64,000 nt of DNA from Hansfordia pulvinata (Eukaryota; Ascomycota; Sordariomycetes; Xylariales): positions 124,001 through 188,000 of the forward strand of contig BJKQ01000014.1 in the NCBI GenBank assembly GCA_006538405.1. The letters run 5' to 3'. Every line of letters begins with the position of its first letter. The stretch's first letter is position 1. Below, in pieces: positions 36,882 to 47,996 of this stretch. Below the pieces are notes generated by a model. The model did not search any database. It was given only the letters and a program-made list of their open reading frames with translations, and was not told the DNA's origin. A program made the translations under genes and the position numbers.

Positions 36882-37410
36882 CAGCCCGGGGGGGGGGGGG
36901 GGTTTGAAAACGATGATGGTGACCGTTTTGACCATTTCAAAATGCCACAAAAATACAGTCCCGCGAAAGAAGCTAACTAACCTCTTTTATATTTAAAAAC
37001 TATTATAGTACCCGTTTTTATATGAAATTTGTTTTCAGTCCTTAAAATCATTAAAATTACTTACTTAAGGAAGGCACTATTAAGCAGCTCAAAAGATAGG
37101 CTATCTGGCCAGTCTCCCACACTGGAACTTCAGAAGTAGTTTTATTAAATGCAGAATGAAAAGTTCACCCTAATAGAGCAGAGGGGGCAGAGTGGTAATG
37201 GTGGTGGTGGTGTCATTGCTCAATTGGTTGTGATTCTAGGGGTGGTGCAGGCCAGAATGCAGGCAGGGGTGGCAGCCTAGAAAAGGATTTTGCACTTTAA
37301 ACAGTCTGTCTGAAAGTGCAAGCGATCAGTTGCCTTCTTTCGCGAGACCGGGATTCTAAGGGTCGAATCGGTCACCATCATCGTTTTCAAACACCCCCCC
37401 CCCCGCGCCC
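36882..37410. mobile_element. MITE-like inverted-repeat element, about 530 bp, flanked by TA
   Basis: The ends are inverted copies. A perfect 24-base match occurs at 36902-36925 and, in reverse complement, at 37369-37392 (core GAAAACGATGATGGTGACCG). A second block of 11 bases is at 36962-36972 and 37334-37344. G or C runs of 11-15 bases lie outside the 24-mers, and TA dinucleotides flank both ends (36880-36881 and 37411-37412). The interior is clearly AT-richer than the surroundings and has no transposase frame. This fits a non-autonomous Tc1/mariner-type (TA target) element or the remains of a deleted one. The exact ends are inferred, since the outermost 10 bases match only about 7 of 10. 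Confidence 0.72.
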
Positions 37411-37630
37411 TAAGGTAAGGCAAGCAGTACCTTACCTTGTACCCGCCCCGGGCCTCGGCAAATGTGGGGCATCCAACTGGTCGTCCACTACGCGTACCCA
37501 ACAGACGGAGTAGGTACAGAATCCCCCCTCTCTCACCCCTAGAAGCCCCCGCCTCGCGTGCCCCGCTCGCCGTCCGTCTCTATGGCCCGTCCCGCCCCGG
37601 GCAACGGACGGGCCGGCCAGATGGGAGCCC

Positions 37631-37670
<40 letters not shown>

Positions 37671-38001
37671 GAGTGTGTGTGTGTATCTGTGCATACAAAC
37701 AGCGTGCTGACTCGACTTCGAGCTGCGAACAACACAGGCTTACAGCCATCAATGCAGACAGATTGTCTTTTTCTGTCAATTGGGCAGCTATCTCGCTAGA
37801 GACAAGACGCGGGCGACGGGCGAGACAAGGAACAATCCAAGCCCGTCTGTTCGCAGGGTGGGTAGTCAGTCCTCTTGTCGACACGCCTCTCTCTTCTCAC
37901 GTGAGTGGAAAAGTAACAGGAGGATGATCAAAATGAAGTAAAAAGGAACGGAAAAAGAAATCATATGATCTGAATTGATCAAATTGAACTGATAACACGT
38001 A
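37411..38001. other. spacer with a GATA/GA microsatellite
   Basis: A purine-rich repeat of GAGAGATA units turning into GT repeats lies at 37631-37684. Nothing else recognisable lies between the inverted-repeat element and the tRNA gene. Confidence 0.55.
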
Positions 38002-38096
38002 TGGCGTTATTGGGAATCGAACCCAAGTTTCCACGGGGCCGAGAGAGACTGAACCCTCACCACAACGTGGTGTCCTAACCACTAGACGATAACACC
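38002..38096 (-). tRNA. tRNA-His (GTG), with a 23-nt intron
   Basis: Reading the minus strand, the 7-bp acceptor stem GGTGTTA pairs with TAACGCC. The D arm is followed by the anticodon stem CCACG, loop TTGTGG, an intron at 38037-38059, then the last loop base and CGTGG. The T arm is TTGGG-TTCGATT-CCCAA. Anticodon GTG decodes His. The intron begins one base 3' of the anticodon, the canonical eukaryotic position. The discriminator base is A. Confidence 0.9.
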
Positions 38097-38940
38097 TGTT
38101 TGAGAGGTGTAGTGTGACCATGCTCGTGAAGCACATGCTGGGGGCCAACGTACAAGGGAATGGAAGGCCAGGTCTTGCGGCTGTCAGTTCGTTCTCCCCC
38201 TTGCACCCAATTGCCCTCCCGCCCATCCCCCCCCCTCTATTTACACCACCACCACCACTCTCCGCCATCATGTCAGTCACTGAACATCGCGGGATAATGC
38301 TCAGCTTGGTGTGTGGCATAAGAAACGAGCCGTGCCGAGCGGAGGCAAGGCGTTTCCCTTAATTCGTTTGGTTCCTTATATGACAACCAGATGCTGCTGC
38401 TGTGCTGCTGCGCGCGCGCCCTATTTATCTATCAACATGTACATGAAGTGCTTCTGCCTCGTATCGTGGTCTCATCAGAGGGCCCCCCTCACTTACCCTC
38501 CCCTTCCTTCCTCTGACTCAAGCCCCTGTCTCATTCCCATTCCCCGTCCGGACTCGTCTTGTCTCGTCCCTTGTTCGTTGTTCGTTGTTCCCATTTCATT
38601 CCTCTCGTTTTCATATCCCTCCTGACTTGGCGAATTGTCAAGTCGTCATCGCCCTTCCCACTATTCGTGACGCATCAGATATCCTCCGTATATACATACA
38701 CCGCGCGAGGCGTGAAGCCGCCTCCTCTTGCCTTGCCTTCCCAAGACTCTCTCTTCGCTTTTTGGCTTGCATGCATCGTCCTAGCACTGACACATGGGAC
38801 TTTCCTCTTGGGCTTCAGTGGTTGCGGGAGAACGAAAAATTGACAGATTTAGAAGGAAAGAAGTCCATCGCACCAAATATCCGAAAAGGGGTAAAAAAAA
38901 AATAATCTGGAAAAGATTCTCTCTCAACATGGTAATTGTT
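38097..38940. other. spacer between the tRNA and the membrane-protein gene
   Basis: Pyrimidine-rich DNA with no convincing open frame. The right end is the 3' flank of the minus-strand gene ending at 38941. Confidence 0.45.
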
Positions 38941-39842
38941 TCAAGGGCTTCCCCTTCGGCTGACGCTCCTCCTCCGCCCGTCGCCTCCGGCGTAGCGGCC
39001 CGGGTCGACGTCGCGGTAGTAGCCGCTGCTGCTGCGGCGGCTACCGGCGCTGGAGCGGCGGGTGCGCGTGCCGCGGCTGCTGGGCTGCCGGCGCTGGGCA
39101 GCGGCGGCCGAGGCGGCGGGCGAGTTGCTCTCCTCAATCACAACGACCTCGTTCTCCGAGTCGGTCACGACCGAGGCGGCCGGGGTGGGCGAGGCGCGGG
39201 CGGGCGACGGCTGCCACCGCCGCCGCCACGGCTGGAGGAGTAGCGCCGGGGCGCGGAGCGGGAGCGGGCGCGGGCGACGCGCTCGTTGTCCGTCTGCTCC
39301 TCCTCGACGACGATCTGGTCAGACTCGGGGGAGCGGGGCCGGGAGACGAGGGCGCCGGCGCGGGGAGCCAGCGGGGAACGCGGCGGCGTGTAGCGGGCGC
39401 CGGCCGAGGGAGGCCGCGAGGCGGGAGCGGAGCGGCGGACCTCGGTGGTCTCGGTGTAGCGGCGGCGCGAGGGGGAGGAGGCCGGGCTGTGGTAGCGCTT
39501 GGAGGGGGGCGGGCCGCGAGAGGCGGCGTAGGAGCGGGAGCGGGCGTCGGCGGCAGCGGTGACGCGCGAGTTGCGGGTGCGGCGAGTGACGACCGAGGTG
39601 GAGCCGGTCTGCTGGGTGTAGCCGCTGAGGGAGCGGGACTCGTCGACGATGGCCTGGCGGGAGGAGCGGGTGGCGAGCCACCAGATGAGGAAGAGGACGA
39701 GGACGAGGCCGGCGACGGAGCCGAGGACAATGCCGACAATGACGCCGGGGCTGGGCCCGTTGGGTGCGCCGTAGGACTCGGGGACGGTGGCGGGGAGGTC
39801 TTGGCCCTGTTGCCTGGGCGCGAGGGGGGCGGGAGGAGCCAT
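38941..39842 (-). CDS. single-pass membrane protein with Arg/Ser-rich tail, apparent frameshift
   Basis: Conserved fungal protein of unknown function. From the ATG at 39842 a short Pro/Gln-rich N-terminus leads to one membrane helix at about residues 34-56 (VIVGIVLGSVAGLVLVLFLI), then a long basic Arg/Ser/Pro tail. The tail has acidic patches (IVVEEEQTDNE) and ends in a motif seen in this family (SSGYYRDVDPGRYAGG). The frame runs into a stop at 39165; the C-terminal part, beginning near VVTDSENEVVVIEE, is one frame over. One missing base in the G runs at 39198-39204 joins them into about 300 residues with no other defect. The Ser-rich start and glycine-rich helix suggest a plasma-membrane or ER anchor, but no function can be assigned. 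Confidence 0.65.
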
Positions 39843-42191
39843 GAATGCCGGGAGTGTGTCGTCGCTATGGCAGGCACGCAGATGGAGAAAGAGAAGGCGG
39901 ACGGGCGGCAATCGTCGGCCGGAAGCCGTCGGGCGGCGGCGGGAACACGCCCTGGCCGCTGGACTGGGCTGGCGCCGTGATAGCAGTTGTCGTGGTGACG
40001 GTGGTGTTAGAGGAGTGCCTATCGAATGGCAGCGAGAAGGTTGAGAGAGAGGGAGAGCGGCGGGCGGACTGCAAGATGCAGGGACCCGGGCGGCGATGTG
40101 CAGCTACTCGGGTGGTGGCAGCGACAGCGACAGCGACAGCAGTGGCGACAACGGGAGCAACAGCTGAGCAGGCGACGGGATCATGTATGTTTGGATTGGT
40201 ATGCAGGCGGGCCCGGCAGTGGTGGTGGTGGCGGTGGTGTGGCGACGGCGGCGGAGGCGGTGGGGAGATCTGATCTGGACTGGGGCGGACAGTGGTAATA
40301 CGGAGCACCCAGGGCGATCAGCTTGGGTACCTAACCGTAAGAAGGTACTCGTACAGTGGGCAGCACGAGGTTTAGGAGTGGTTCTGGGTTGTTGGCGAGC
40401 TTCAATGAAGATGTAGGGTGGAGTGGTTGAAGTTGGAAGGGAAGAGGGAGAGGCTGTAGAGAAAGAGGTTGTGTGTGTGTGTGTGTGTGTGAGGGAAGTC
40501 GTGTTTGGGAGTGGTGATGGTGGTGCATGGACGGCATGATGAACCTGGCGGCCAAGTCGAGTCGCGTCCTCGAGCCGGCGACTCCATGCACGGCCGGCAG
40601 CGTATTGGGAATCGCCCATGGCAAAGTAAAGGCACGAAAAATGGGCGGGCTGGCGTACGAGTAGCTGAGGAGGCTGGAGGTCCTCGTATGGTGGAGGTTG
40701 GTGGTAGGATCCACCCGCCCAATCGTGCTACCTAATCCATGGGTCCAATTGTCTGGGCGTGCGCCGCCTATGGAAGCCGGAGAGAGCCCCTCTGCTGAGC
40801 CCCGGCTGCAGCGCTGTTCTGCAGCGCAGTGACGCGCCTCTCGGGACTGCGACGCGCGCTAACTCAGGTACGAGCACCTTACATGGATTGAAGGCAGGCA
40901 CTCACACCCGCGTACCTTACCTGTGTACTCGCACCTACGAGTACGTTAGGTACCTTGCGGGAACCTGAACCTGCTCAAAGTGTTAGTGTCGATCGCAGCT
41001 TCCCCAGCCCTACCGACCTTTGATTGAGCTCTCTTGCCTACCTAATGTTCCCAAGCTTTTACCTAGAAAAGCCTTCCCCTCTTGCTGTCTGTCCTTGGTC
41101 TCATTGAATTAGGTATCCGTGTCGATTCCTCTCACCTCACTCAGGTAAGTAGCTCAATTCTTATGTACTCGCTGCCCGCAGTCATGGAAGCGAGGTACTA
41201 CGAGTATGTCATAATGGATGTGCACAGTCGGGACTATCTACCTAACCTACCTCCTTATCACCTTGTTAGGTATCTACCTGTAGCGTTGGGCATCCAGTCT
41301 CGTCGGCCGGCACGGCCTAACAACGCTACCACACGTTTTCCCCCTTATTACCTACGTGCCTACTTAAGTACTCTTAGTCGACAGCTGTTAAAGCTTTCCG
41401 CTTATGGCTGTAGTCTTCCTTCTCCATGTCTTTCAGTGACTGCCAATGAAAAAGGAGGGAGTAGGAAGAAAAACCAACGCCTTGTTTAAGTACATATAGA
41501 GCAAGTACGTATATGATGGCCTCTCATGGACAGCAGTCGGACGGACTGGTCCCGTTCCATTGGGAGTCACGAATTATACCCAAGGTACCGTCCGCACAAT
41601 AGGTACATTCCGCTTACAAGTACTCGTACTGCACCGCCCACTTACACGGGATTTTACCACGTCGGTCATCGTGCCTCCTAAAGTCACCTCGTCGTCATCG
41701 GCATTGGGGGTGGGCGGGCGCACCATGTATCACGAGGAAGGAAACGTTGGCAAGTCGGTAGGTCTCGCGATTGTCGTTGGTCTTATTTTTTTTTCCGGAT
41801 ATACGTGTGGCTCTGGACCTCCTACCGTACTCGGATGGAGCAGCCCGTCGAGTCCCCGGAGGATATTCGGAGACATTTCCTGGCGGCCTTGACTCACCCC
41901 GTCTCACACGCCGCGCCGTCCTTTCAGCTGACTGGACTGGCGCCCGTTTTGTTCCTTCGCCATCGTCTTGGCGAGCGGCCCCTCTCCCGTCCGGCGTCTC
42001 TCTACCTAGTCAGTCACGTAGGTACTTACGATCGCCCGTCGAGGATATAATAGAGACCGACTTCCCAACATCAGCCTTGCCGTACAACCCGTCTCTGTCC
42101 CCCAATCTAATCTCGAGAGCCTCAAGGCATCTTCAAGACCACCCCGACGAATAGAGACCGAAGAGAGAAACAAGGAGAAGAAAAGGGGGAA
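39843..42191. other. divergent intergenic region, 2.3 kb
   Basis: It holds the promoters of the membrane-protein gene (minus) and the GFA gene (plus). A (GT)n repeat is at 40471-40490. TACGAGTA/TACTCGTA occur at 40347, 40656, 40936, 41199 and 41621, making this the second-densest cluster in the window. Several TACCTACC/ACCTTACCT tracts lie between 40.9 and 41.4 kb. Confidence 0.55.
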
Positions 42192-42684
42192 ATGACCAAC
42201 TCAACCCTCCCCGACGTCCGGGCAACGTACCGCGCCAGCTGCCACTGCGGCGCCTTCATCCTCGAGGCCGGCCTGCCGTCCCCGGTGCAGAGCGCCGAGG
42301 AGTGCAACTGCAGCCTGTGCTACAAGAAGGGCGCCCTGTGGGCCATGATCGGCGGCGACAGTGACGGCGAGGGCAACCCTGCCATCCGGTTCCTCAAAGG
42401 CGAACCCGCCGCCCTGACGACATACACATTCGGCAGAAAGCTGTTTGACCACAAGGTACGTCAGCTTGGTGGGAGAGTTTGAGGGGTGACCACTGTTCTC
42501 GTCCGTCAACAAGAGTGGCAGCAGGCGGGTTGTGTTTTTACACCTCGCGTGGGTAATCTGTATTAGGTGTACTTAGGCAATATTAAGCAGGGGATTCTCA
42601 GCATCGGAGGGGTCAACAGCAGATCAAGGCCGGGAAGGGAATTCAGGCGTCTGTCTGTCTAGGAGGGGAAGAGAGAGAGAGGGG

Positions 42685-42728
<44 letters not shown>

Positions 42729-43755
42729 CGAGACGCAGAGACCAAAGTGAGAAGAGTGAGAAGAAGAAAGAGAACAGCGGCCATGGCACCCATCGCTACT
42801 AAGCGCACCTCGCTCACGATGCCTACTCGCCAGTTCTGCCCCGACTGTGGTATCTCCCTCTTCTTCACCGGCCACGGCAACAACCCCGAGGTCGGCCTCA
42901 ACGTAAGTCTGACCTTCCATGCCCAGGGCAGCCAGCCCTGGTAAGTATCAAGGAGTAGAAACGGGAAACAGAGATAGAAAAAAGAGATGGCTCATCACTA
43001 TCCCGCCTCGCAGTTGCGCGCCCTGCAGCGCGGCCAGCTCGACATCTGGAAGCTCGACATTAGCTCTTACGACGGCGCCTCGCTGCCACCCTCGCGCCAG
43101 CCGCCCAAGTACACGGGCCCCCTGCCCTCCTCCAGCGCCACCGACGACGATGACGGAAAGGACCTGACGCTGTACACGGGCAGCTGCCACTGCGGGGACA
43201 TCCAGATCGCCGCCCTGCTGAAGCCGCTCGACACCATCCCCGCCGTCGAGTGCGACTGCAGCAGCTGCAACCGGGTGAGCGCGCCCCTCCTCCTCGACCC
43301 CTATTTCTTGATCCCTTATATACTCTTTCCGCCTCACACAAACATACGGCGCATCTCATCCAGGCTATCAAACCGCCCGCTCCCCCGACGAGACTGAACT
43401 GACACCAGACCAGATCGGAGCGACGTGGACGTACCCGCCCCGCGCCCGAGTCGTCATCCACGGCGAGGACCGCCTCCGCCCTTACGTCTGGCGGGGCAGC
43501 GCGACGGGCGCCTGGGCCAAGACCTTCTGTCCGTCCTGCGGCGTCTTCCTGCACAACCAGCTCCAGGACCTGCCGCCCGACCGCGTCGCCGCCATGACCC
43601 CCGAGCAGAGGGCCTGGTCCGTCGGCGCCGCCCACCTCAAGCCCTTCAACCTGCGCGTCCTCGACGGCGTCAGTGTCCGCGGCGGTGGAGATCTCAAGGT
43701 CTCCCGCGCCGAGATGTACACGCGCGAGCCCTTGTATGCTGATCCGGTGCCGTAA
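42192..43755 (+). CDS. double GFA-domain (glutathione-dependent formaldehyde-activating/CENP-V) protein
   Basis: Four exons, 42192-42455, 42834-42902, 43014-43274 and 43414-43755, all in phase; 311 residues. Two complete GFA zinc-binding units lie in tandem. Unit 1 has CHCG (Cys17, Cys19), CNCSLC (Cys38, 40, 43) and FCPDCG (Cys90, 93). Unit 2 has CHCG (Cys169, 171), CDCSSC (Cys191, 193, 196) and FCPSCG (Cys237, 240). The fold binds two zinc ions and, in the founding bacterial enzyme, helps glutathione react with formaldehyde; most fungal members have unproven substrates. Intron 1 is unusually long (378 nt) and contains a (GA)n microsatellite. Intron 2 could use an alternative donor near 42940, adding about a dozen residues. 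It converges with the CUE-AlkB-GRF gene. Confidence 0.85.
42689..42726 (+). repeat. (GA)n microsatellite in an intron
   Basis: About 19 GA units inside intron 1 of the GFA gene, preceded by a shorter GA stretch and a run of 7 G. Confidence 0.85.
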
Positions 43756-44243
43756 ATTGCTCTCTTCCCCTCAGAAAAGAAAAAAGATACAGAACAGACA
43801 AAAGAGCGATCAAAAGAGGCGGGGCTACCACGACAATTGCGACTGAGCAATATTGAGACTCTCGTGTTCAACTATTGGACGTCTCTCAGGCGTCAATGCA
43901 GACCTTTCACCTCGCATGAAGTAGCAACAGCTCGAACAACTCGAGGTGATGAATATACTCAACTCAACTCAACATGAACGAGCGATACCGCAGGTGATAA
44001 TTCGCAACAAGTCTCAGGTTCTGAAGTGCTCAAGCAAGACTAGAGTCCGTTAATAACGACAACAGCCGGTTCTACCTCTTCACATGTCTTGATGACTTAG
44101 CAAAGAGGGTACCCAAACCGCCCGGAAACAAGGCAGAGAGCATCTGGTCCATCGAAAATCGACACCGCACACTGTGGGCACACGGGAATGCGGATGCGAT
44201 CGTGATACTTCTCCAGTCAATTCCACATCGCAGCCGACACATG
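43756..44243. other. convergent 3' spacer
   Basis: 490 bases between the GFA gene and the AlkB-like gene; no gene or repeat seen. Confidence 0.5.
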
Positions 44244-45749
44244 CTATGGAGGTTTGTCGATCCGAATTCCATTAGGCCTCTTGTACCTGGACGTGTCCCA
44301 CTCGGGGTTGCCGTCGTCGTCGAATTCGGCCCACTTGAAGAATGAGCAGCTTTCCTTGCCCGGGACGTTGCCGGCGTGACACATCCAGAAATACCGGCCG
44401 TGGTTCTCCTTCTTGCGCTGGACGACCCTGAGGATCGCCGGGATGCCGCACTTGCAACTTGCCGTGTTCCTGGGGTGGAAGATGGGCCGGTAGTCGCGGT
44501 ACGTGATGTTGATCCTCCGGTTACCGGCGATGGGGTGGGGGTCGATGGCCTGGGCGGGGGCGATGCTGTGCTTCCACTCCTCCTGCATCTCGGCGTGCAT
44601 GACGAGCAGCGAGTTGTGGGGGAGGTGGATGGAGATCTGGCCCTCGGCGTCGGCGTCGTCGGCGCGGTTGCCGCCTTCGTCCTTGGCCACGATGCGCCGC
44701 ACCCGGAACTCCCGAGCCACGCCCAGCGACAGCGACCCGATGACGGCGCGAGGCCCCAGGTAGGTCAGCTGATCCGAGTGGTAGCCGACGCTCTCCTGGG
44801 GACCATTGTAGCAGTTGGCACAGGCGGCGCTCGGCTCCCAGGCGTCCGGGGACTGGTACTTGAGCTTGCGGCCGCCGGGGTAGCTCGCGGTGATCCTGTG
44901 CTGGATTTCCTTGTTGACAGCCTCGCGCACCTGGGGTTTGACACGGAGGAGTTCGGGCGTGAACTGGCGAACGTCCTGTCATTGGTCAGCGAGTCGGGCC
45001 CCGGTAGCTTGGGGAAGAACCGGCCTCCTATAGCAGGTCAGGGATGGTCGTCGGTCTTGGGTCTTGCCAGCCAAGCCAGAGCCAGAGCCAATAGCTGGGA
45101 TGGACCGTAGCAAACTTACACTCAACCTCGCGCCGTTGTAGAAGTATTCGTACTTCTGAGCGTCCAGCTCTGCCTTGGTCTCGACGTAGAAGGTCGTGGT
45201 GTGCGGGCTGGAGACGACGTTGTCGAAGAGCTTGAAGGTGCTCCTCTCGAAGGACGTCGCCTCGCCGAGCATCTCCCGCAGAAGCCCGTCGGCCTCGTGC
45301 TGGGGCAGGAAGTTGTGGATGATGCTGCAGGGAGTGTGCTCCGCGACATCGGCCGGGTCATAGAGGTGAAGCGTGGCGCCCTTCTTGGACAGCAGTCTGG
45401 GCTTCTTGGGCGACTGCGCAGGGGTGTCTGGGCCGCGCTGTTTGGTAGCAAAGAGCCTCAAGGAAGTTTGCGAGCCGACCACGGCTGGAGCCTTTGGCTT
45501 AGCGGGTGTAGCGGATGACGTGTCGACCCCGTCAGCCAGAGATGCGGAAGCAGACTCGACCGAGCCATCGTGGGCCGTTAGAGCCTCGAGCAGAGCCTCT
45601 TGGCTGCAGTCTGGGAACATGGAGGCGAGCAGGGCCAACTTGAGGTCGGTGGACTCTTCATCTTGGTCGTCGAGGGGAGCGTCTGCGGCGGGGGGCCTGC
45701 CGCGGGAGGGCGATTTGCGCTTGGTTCCTTTCATCAAGAATGACTCCAT
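44244..45749 (-). CDS. CUE-AlkB-GRF dioxygenase
   Basis: Two exons, 45749-45120 and 44975-44244, with a 144-nt intron; 453 residues. Domain order is: a basic N-terminus; a CUE ubiquitin-binding domain at about 33-75 (LALLASMFPDCSQEALLEAL); a motif resembling a degenerate PCNA-binding box (QTSLRLF, about 93-99) followed by a basic stretch PKKPRLLSKK; an AlkB-type Fe(II)/2-oxoglutarate domain; and a C-terminal GRF zinc finger (CKCG ... GRYFWMCHAG ... CSFFKWAEF). GYHSDQLTYLG supplies the iron-binding H-x-D, WKHSI the second His, and RINITYRDYR the Arg pair for 2-oxoglutarate. AlkB enzymes demethylate alkylated bases, and GRF fingers bind single-stranded nucleic acid. A nuclear alkylation-repair role steered by ubiquitin or PCNA is a reasonable inference. 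Divergent from PEX7. Confidence 0.87.
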
Positions 45750-46722
45750 AGTGGTTGAAGCCCGACATCATCTCTGGCGATGAATGGGCTACGGACGATG
45801 CAGGCTTGGGTGAGGCTGGCCGCAGTCGTGTCATCGACAGGGCGTGGCATCAATGTTTGACTTTCGAATCCGAAGACGCGACTTTGGTCGTGGGTCACTC
45901 GGCGCTGGTCGGGCTGGTTGCTGGCGCCATTGGCTGGCAGGCGAATGTGAAATGGCTAGACGCCGGTGGTATCAATTCACGAGCTTGAAGTAGGTACATG
46001 CAACGGAGAGGTAAGACGACTGCACGTTGATGACGGAGGTGTGGTGAGGTCCGCACGGTGAGAATACCAAGCCTCCCAGTCATCCTAACAGAATGGGCAG
46101 CTACTCGTACAACGGAGAGTGTATCCGCAGGTGGGTGGGTACTTTCAACGTGGGGCAGCCTTTAGATGGGCGCCTTACTATACAGAGACGGTTAGCCGCT
46201 GCCGTCGCCTTCACAAGCCGAGGTCCAGTTCCGTCAGTGCAGGCAGCCCTTCTGTTCAGTTCGCGGCGGTTGTAACTCGTTCGGGGCTGCGGCCGCCGAA
46301 TCGACTCACCCGTCAGTCCGTGATGCCCCGCCATACTCGTAGGGAGTCGAGGGCTGTTGAGGCGCCGGGCTGAGATATCCATTGCTGTCATAGCCGATTG
46401 AGGTAGGTGAGGTGTAGGTTCATTTTAGGTAGTCCGAGTACCGTATGTCGCAGGCGCGGGGAGCTGCCCACGTTGACCTTGTCCATCGACATCACCACCC
46501 ACCTTCAACCAACTCACTGCGTCGTCCGCAGAGATGCGAGCTGCTTCTTCCTCCTCGCTGCTTGTCGCAACCCCTACGTGAGCCCGCCATTGGCGCATAG
46601 GACTGTGTACACCACCTACTTCTACCTAGTCCACTGCACCCTCCTCCTCCTCCAAGTTTCGCCACGCCCACCCCATCCCCTTCGCTTCGCCCCCCCCCCC
46701 CCAAAGCACAGCAGCCGGCGCC
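45750..46722. promoter_or_regulatory. shared divergent promoter region of the AlkB-like gene and PEX7
   Basis: 970 bases separating two divergent start codons. TACTCGTA motifs lie at 46102-46109 and 46334-46341. A run of 13 C ends 20 bases before the PEX7 ATG. No specific factor site is recognised. Confidence 0.5.
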
Positions 46723-47996
46723 ATGGCGTCCATGCTCGAGTTCCGCACCCCGGGCTTCAACCCCTACGCCGTCAAGTACTCGCCCTACTACGACTCGCGC
46801 GTCGCCGTCGCCTCCGCCGCCAACTACGGCATCGTCGGCAACGGCCGCCTCTTCGTCCTCGGCCTGGGGCCCCAGGGCATCCGCCTCGACAAGGCCTTCG
46901 ACACCAACGACGCCCAGTACGACCTCGCCTGGTCCGAGATCAACGAGAACCAGCTGCTCGCCGCCTGCGGCGACGGCTCCGTCAAGTGCTTCGACGCCTC
47001 CGCCGACCACCAGTTCCCCGTCGCAAACTTCCACGAGCACAAGCGCGAGGCCTTCTCCGTCGCCTGGGCCCCGCTGACCAAGGACACCTTCGCCTCGAGC
47101 TCCTGGGACGGCACTGTCAAGATTGTGAGCCGTTGGCCCCCCACCCTCCCTCCAGTCCCTTGTCGTCTTTTTCCTTATGAATTGGTGGAAAAGCTGGGGA
47201 TGAGTGAGGACCAACGACGTCTTTGCTGACAGTTGGGAAAAAACCACCCAGTGGTCCCCGCGCGCACAGAGTCCCTCAAGACGCTCCCCGTCGGCAGCTG
47301 CGCATACAGCACGGCCTACTGCCCAGCAACCCGCACATCGTCTCGTGCGCCTCCTCCGACTCGCACCTGCGCGTCTTCGACCTGCGCACCCCCGTCTCCT
47401 CGGCCTACCACCTCACCGCCAAGCTGCCCGTCCACCACGCCTCCCCCGCCGGCCCCGGCGGCCCCGCCTCCGCGCCGCCCGCCGAGCTCCTCACCCACGA
47501 CTGGAACAAGTACCGCGACACGGTCGTCGCCGTCGCCGGCGTCGACCGCGCCGTCCGCACCTTCGACCTGCGCATGGCCCCCGCGGCAGCGGCAGCCACC
47601 GCCAGCCCCGCGGCACCGGCCGCCCCGCAGCACGGCGGCGGCGGCGGCCCGCTCTCCGTCATGCTGGGCCACGAGTACGCCGTCCGCCGCCTGGCCTGGA
47701 GCCCCCACGCCGCCGACGTCCTGCTCACCGCCAGCTACGACATGACGGTGCGCCTGTGGACCGACGGGTCCACCATGGGGGCCGCGGGCGCGGGCGCGGG
47801 GGACCCGGTGGTGCCGTCCGCCGCCCCTATGGCGACCACAACGCGCCCCGGCCTCCAGCTGGGCGTCATGAACCGCCACACCGAGTTCGTCACGGGGGTC
47901 GACTGGTGCCTGTTCGGCGTCGGCGGCTGGGTCGCCACCGTCGGCTGGGACGAGAGGCTGCTCCTGTGGGACGCCAACACGATGCTGCAGCGGTAG
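46723..47996 (+). CDS. PEX7: peroxisomal targeting signal 2 receptor (Pex7), apparent frameshift
   Basis: WD40 beta-propeller that binds N-terminal PTS2 signals in the cytosol and carries cargo to the peroxisomal membrane. Exon 1 (46723-47124, 134 residues) begins with the family start MLEFRTPGFNPYAVKYSPYY and holds repeats with GDGSVKCFD and SSSWDGTVKI. Exon 2 starts either at 47233 or, better by homology, at 47252 (WSP). It continues through ESLKTLPVGSCAYSTAY, then changes frame into NPHIVSCASSDSHLRVFDL. A base missing from the C run at 47322-47324 accounts for this. If the 47252 acceptor is used, a second base is missing from the C run at 47256-47259. Later repeats include VVAVAGVDRAVRTFDLR, HEYAVRRLAWSPHAADVLL and WVATVGWDERLLLWD. 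Total about 382-389 residues, slightly long because of Ala/Gly-rich loops. Divergent from the AlkB-like gene. Confidence 0.87.
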
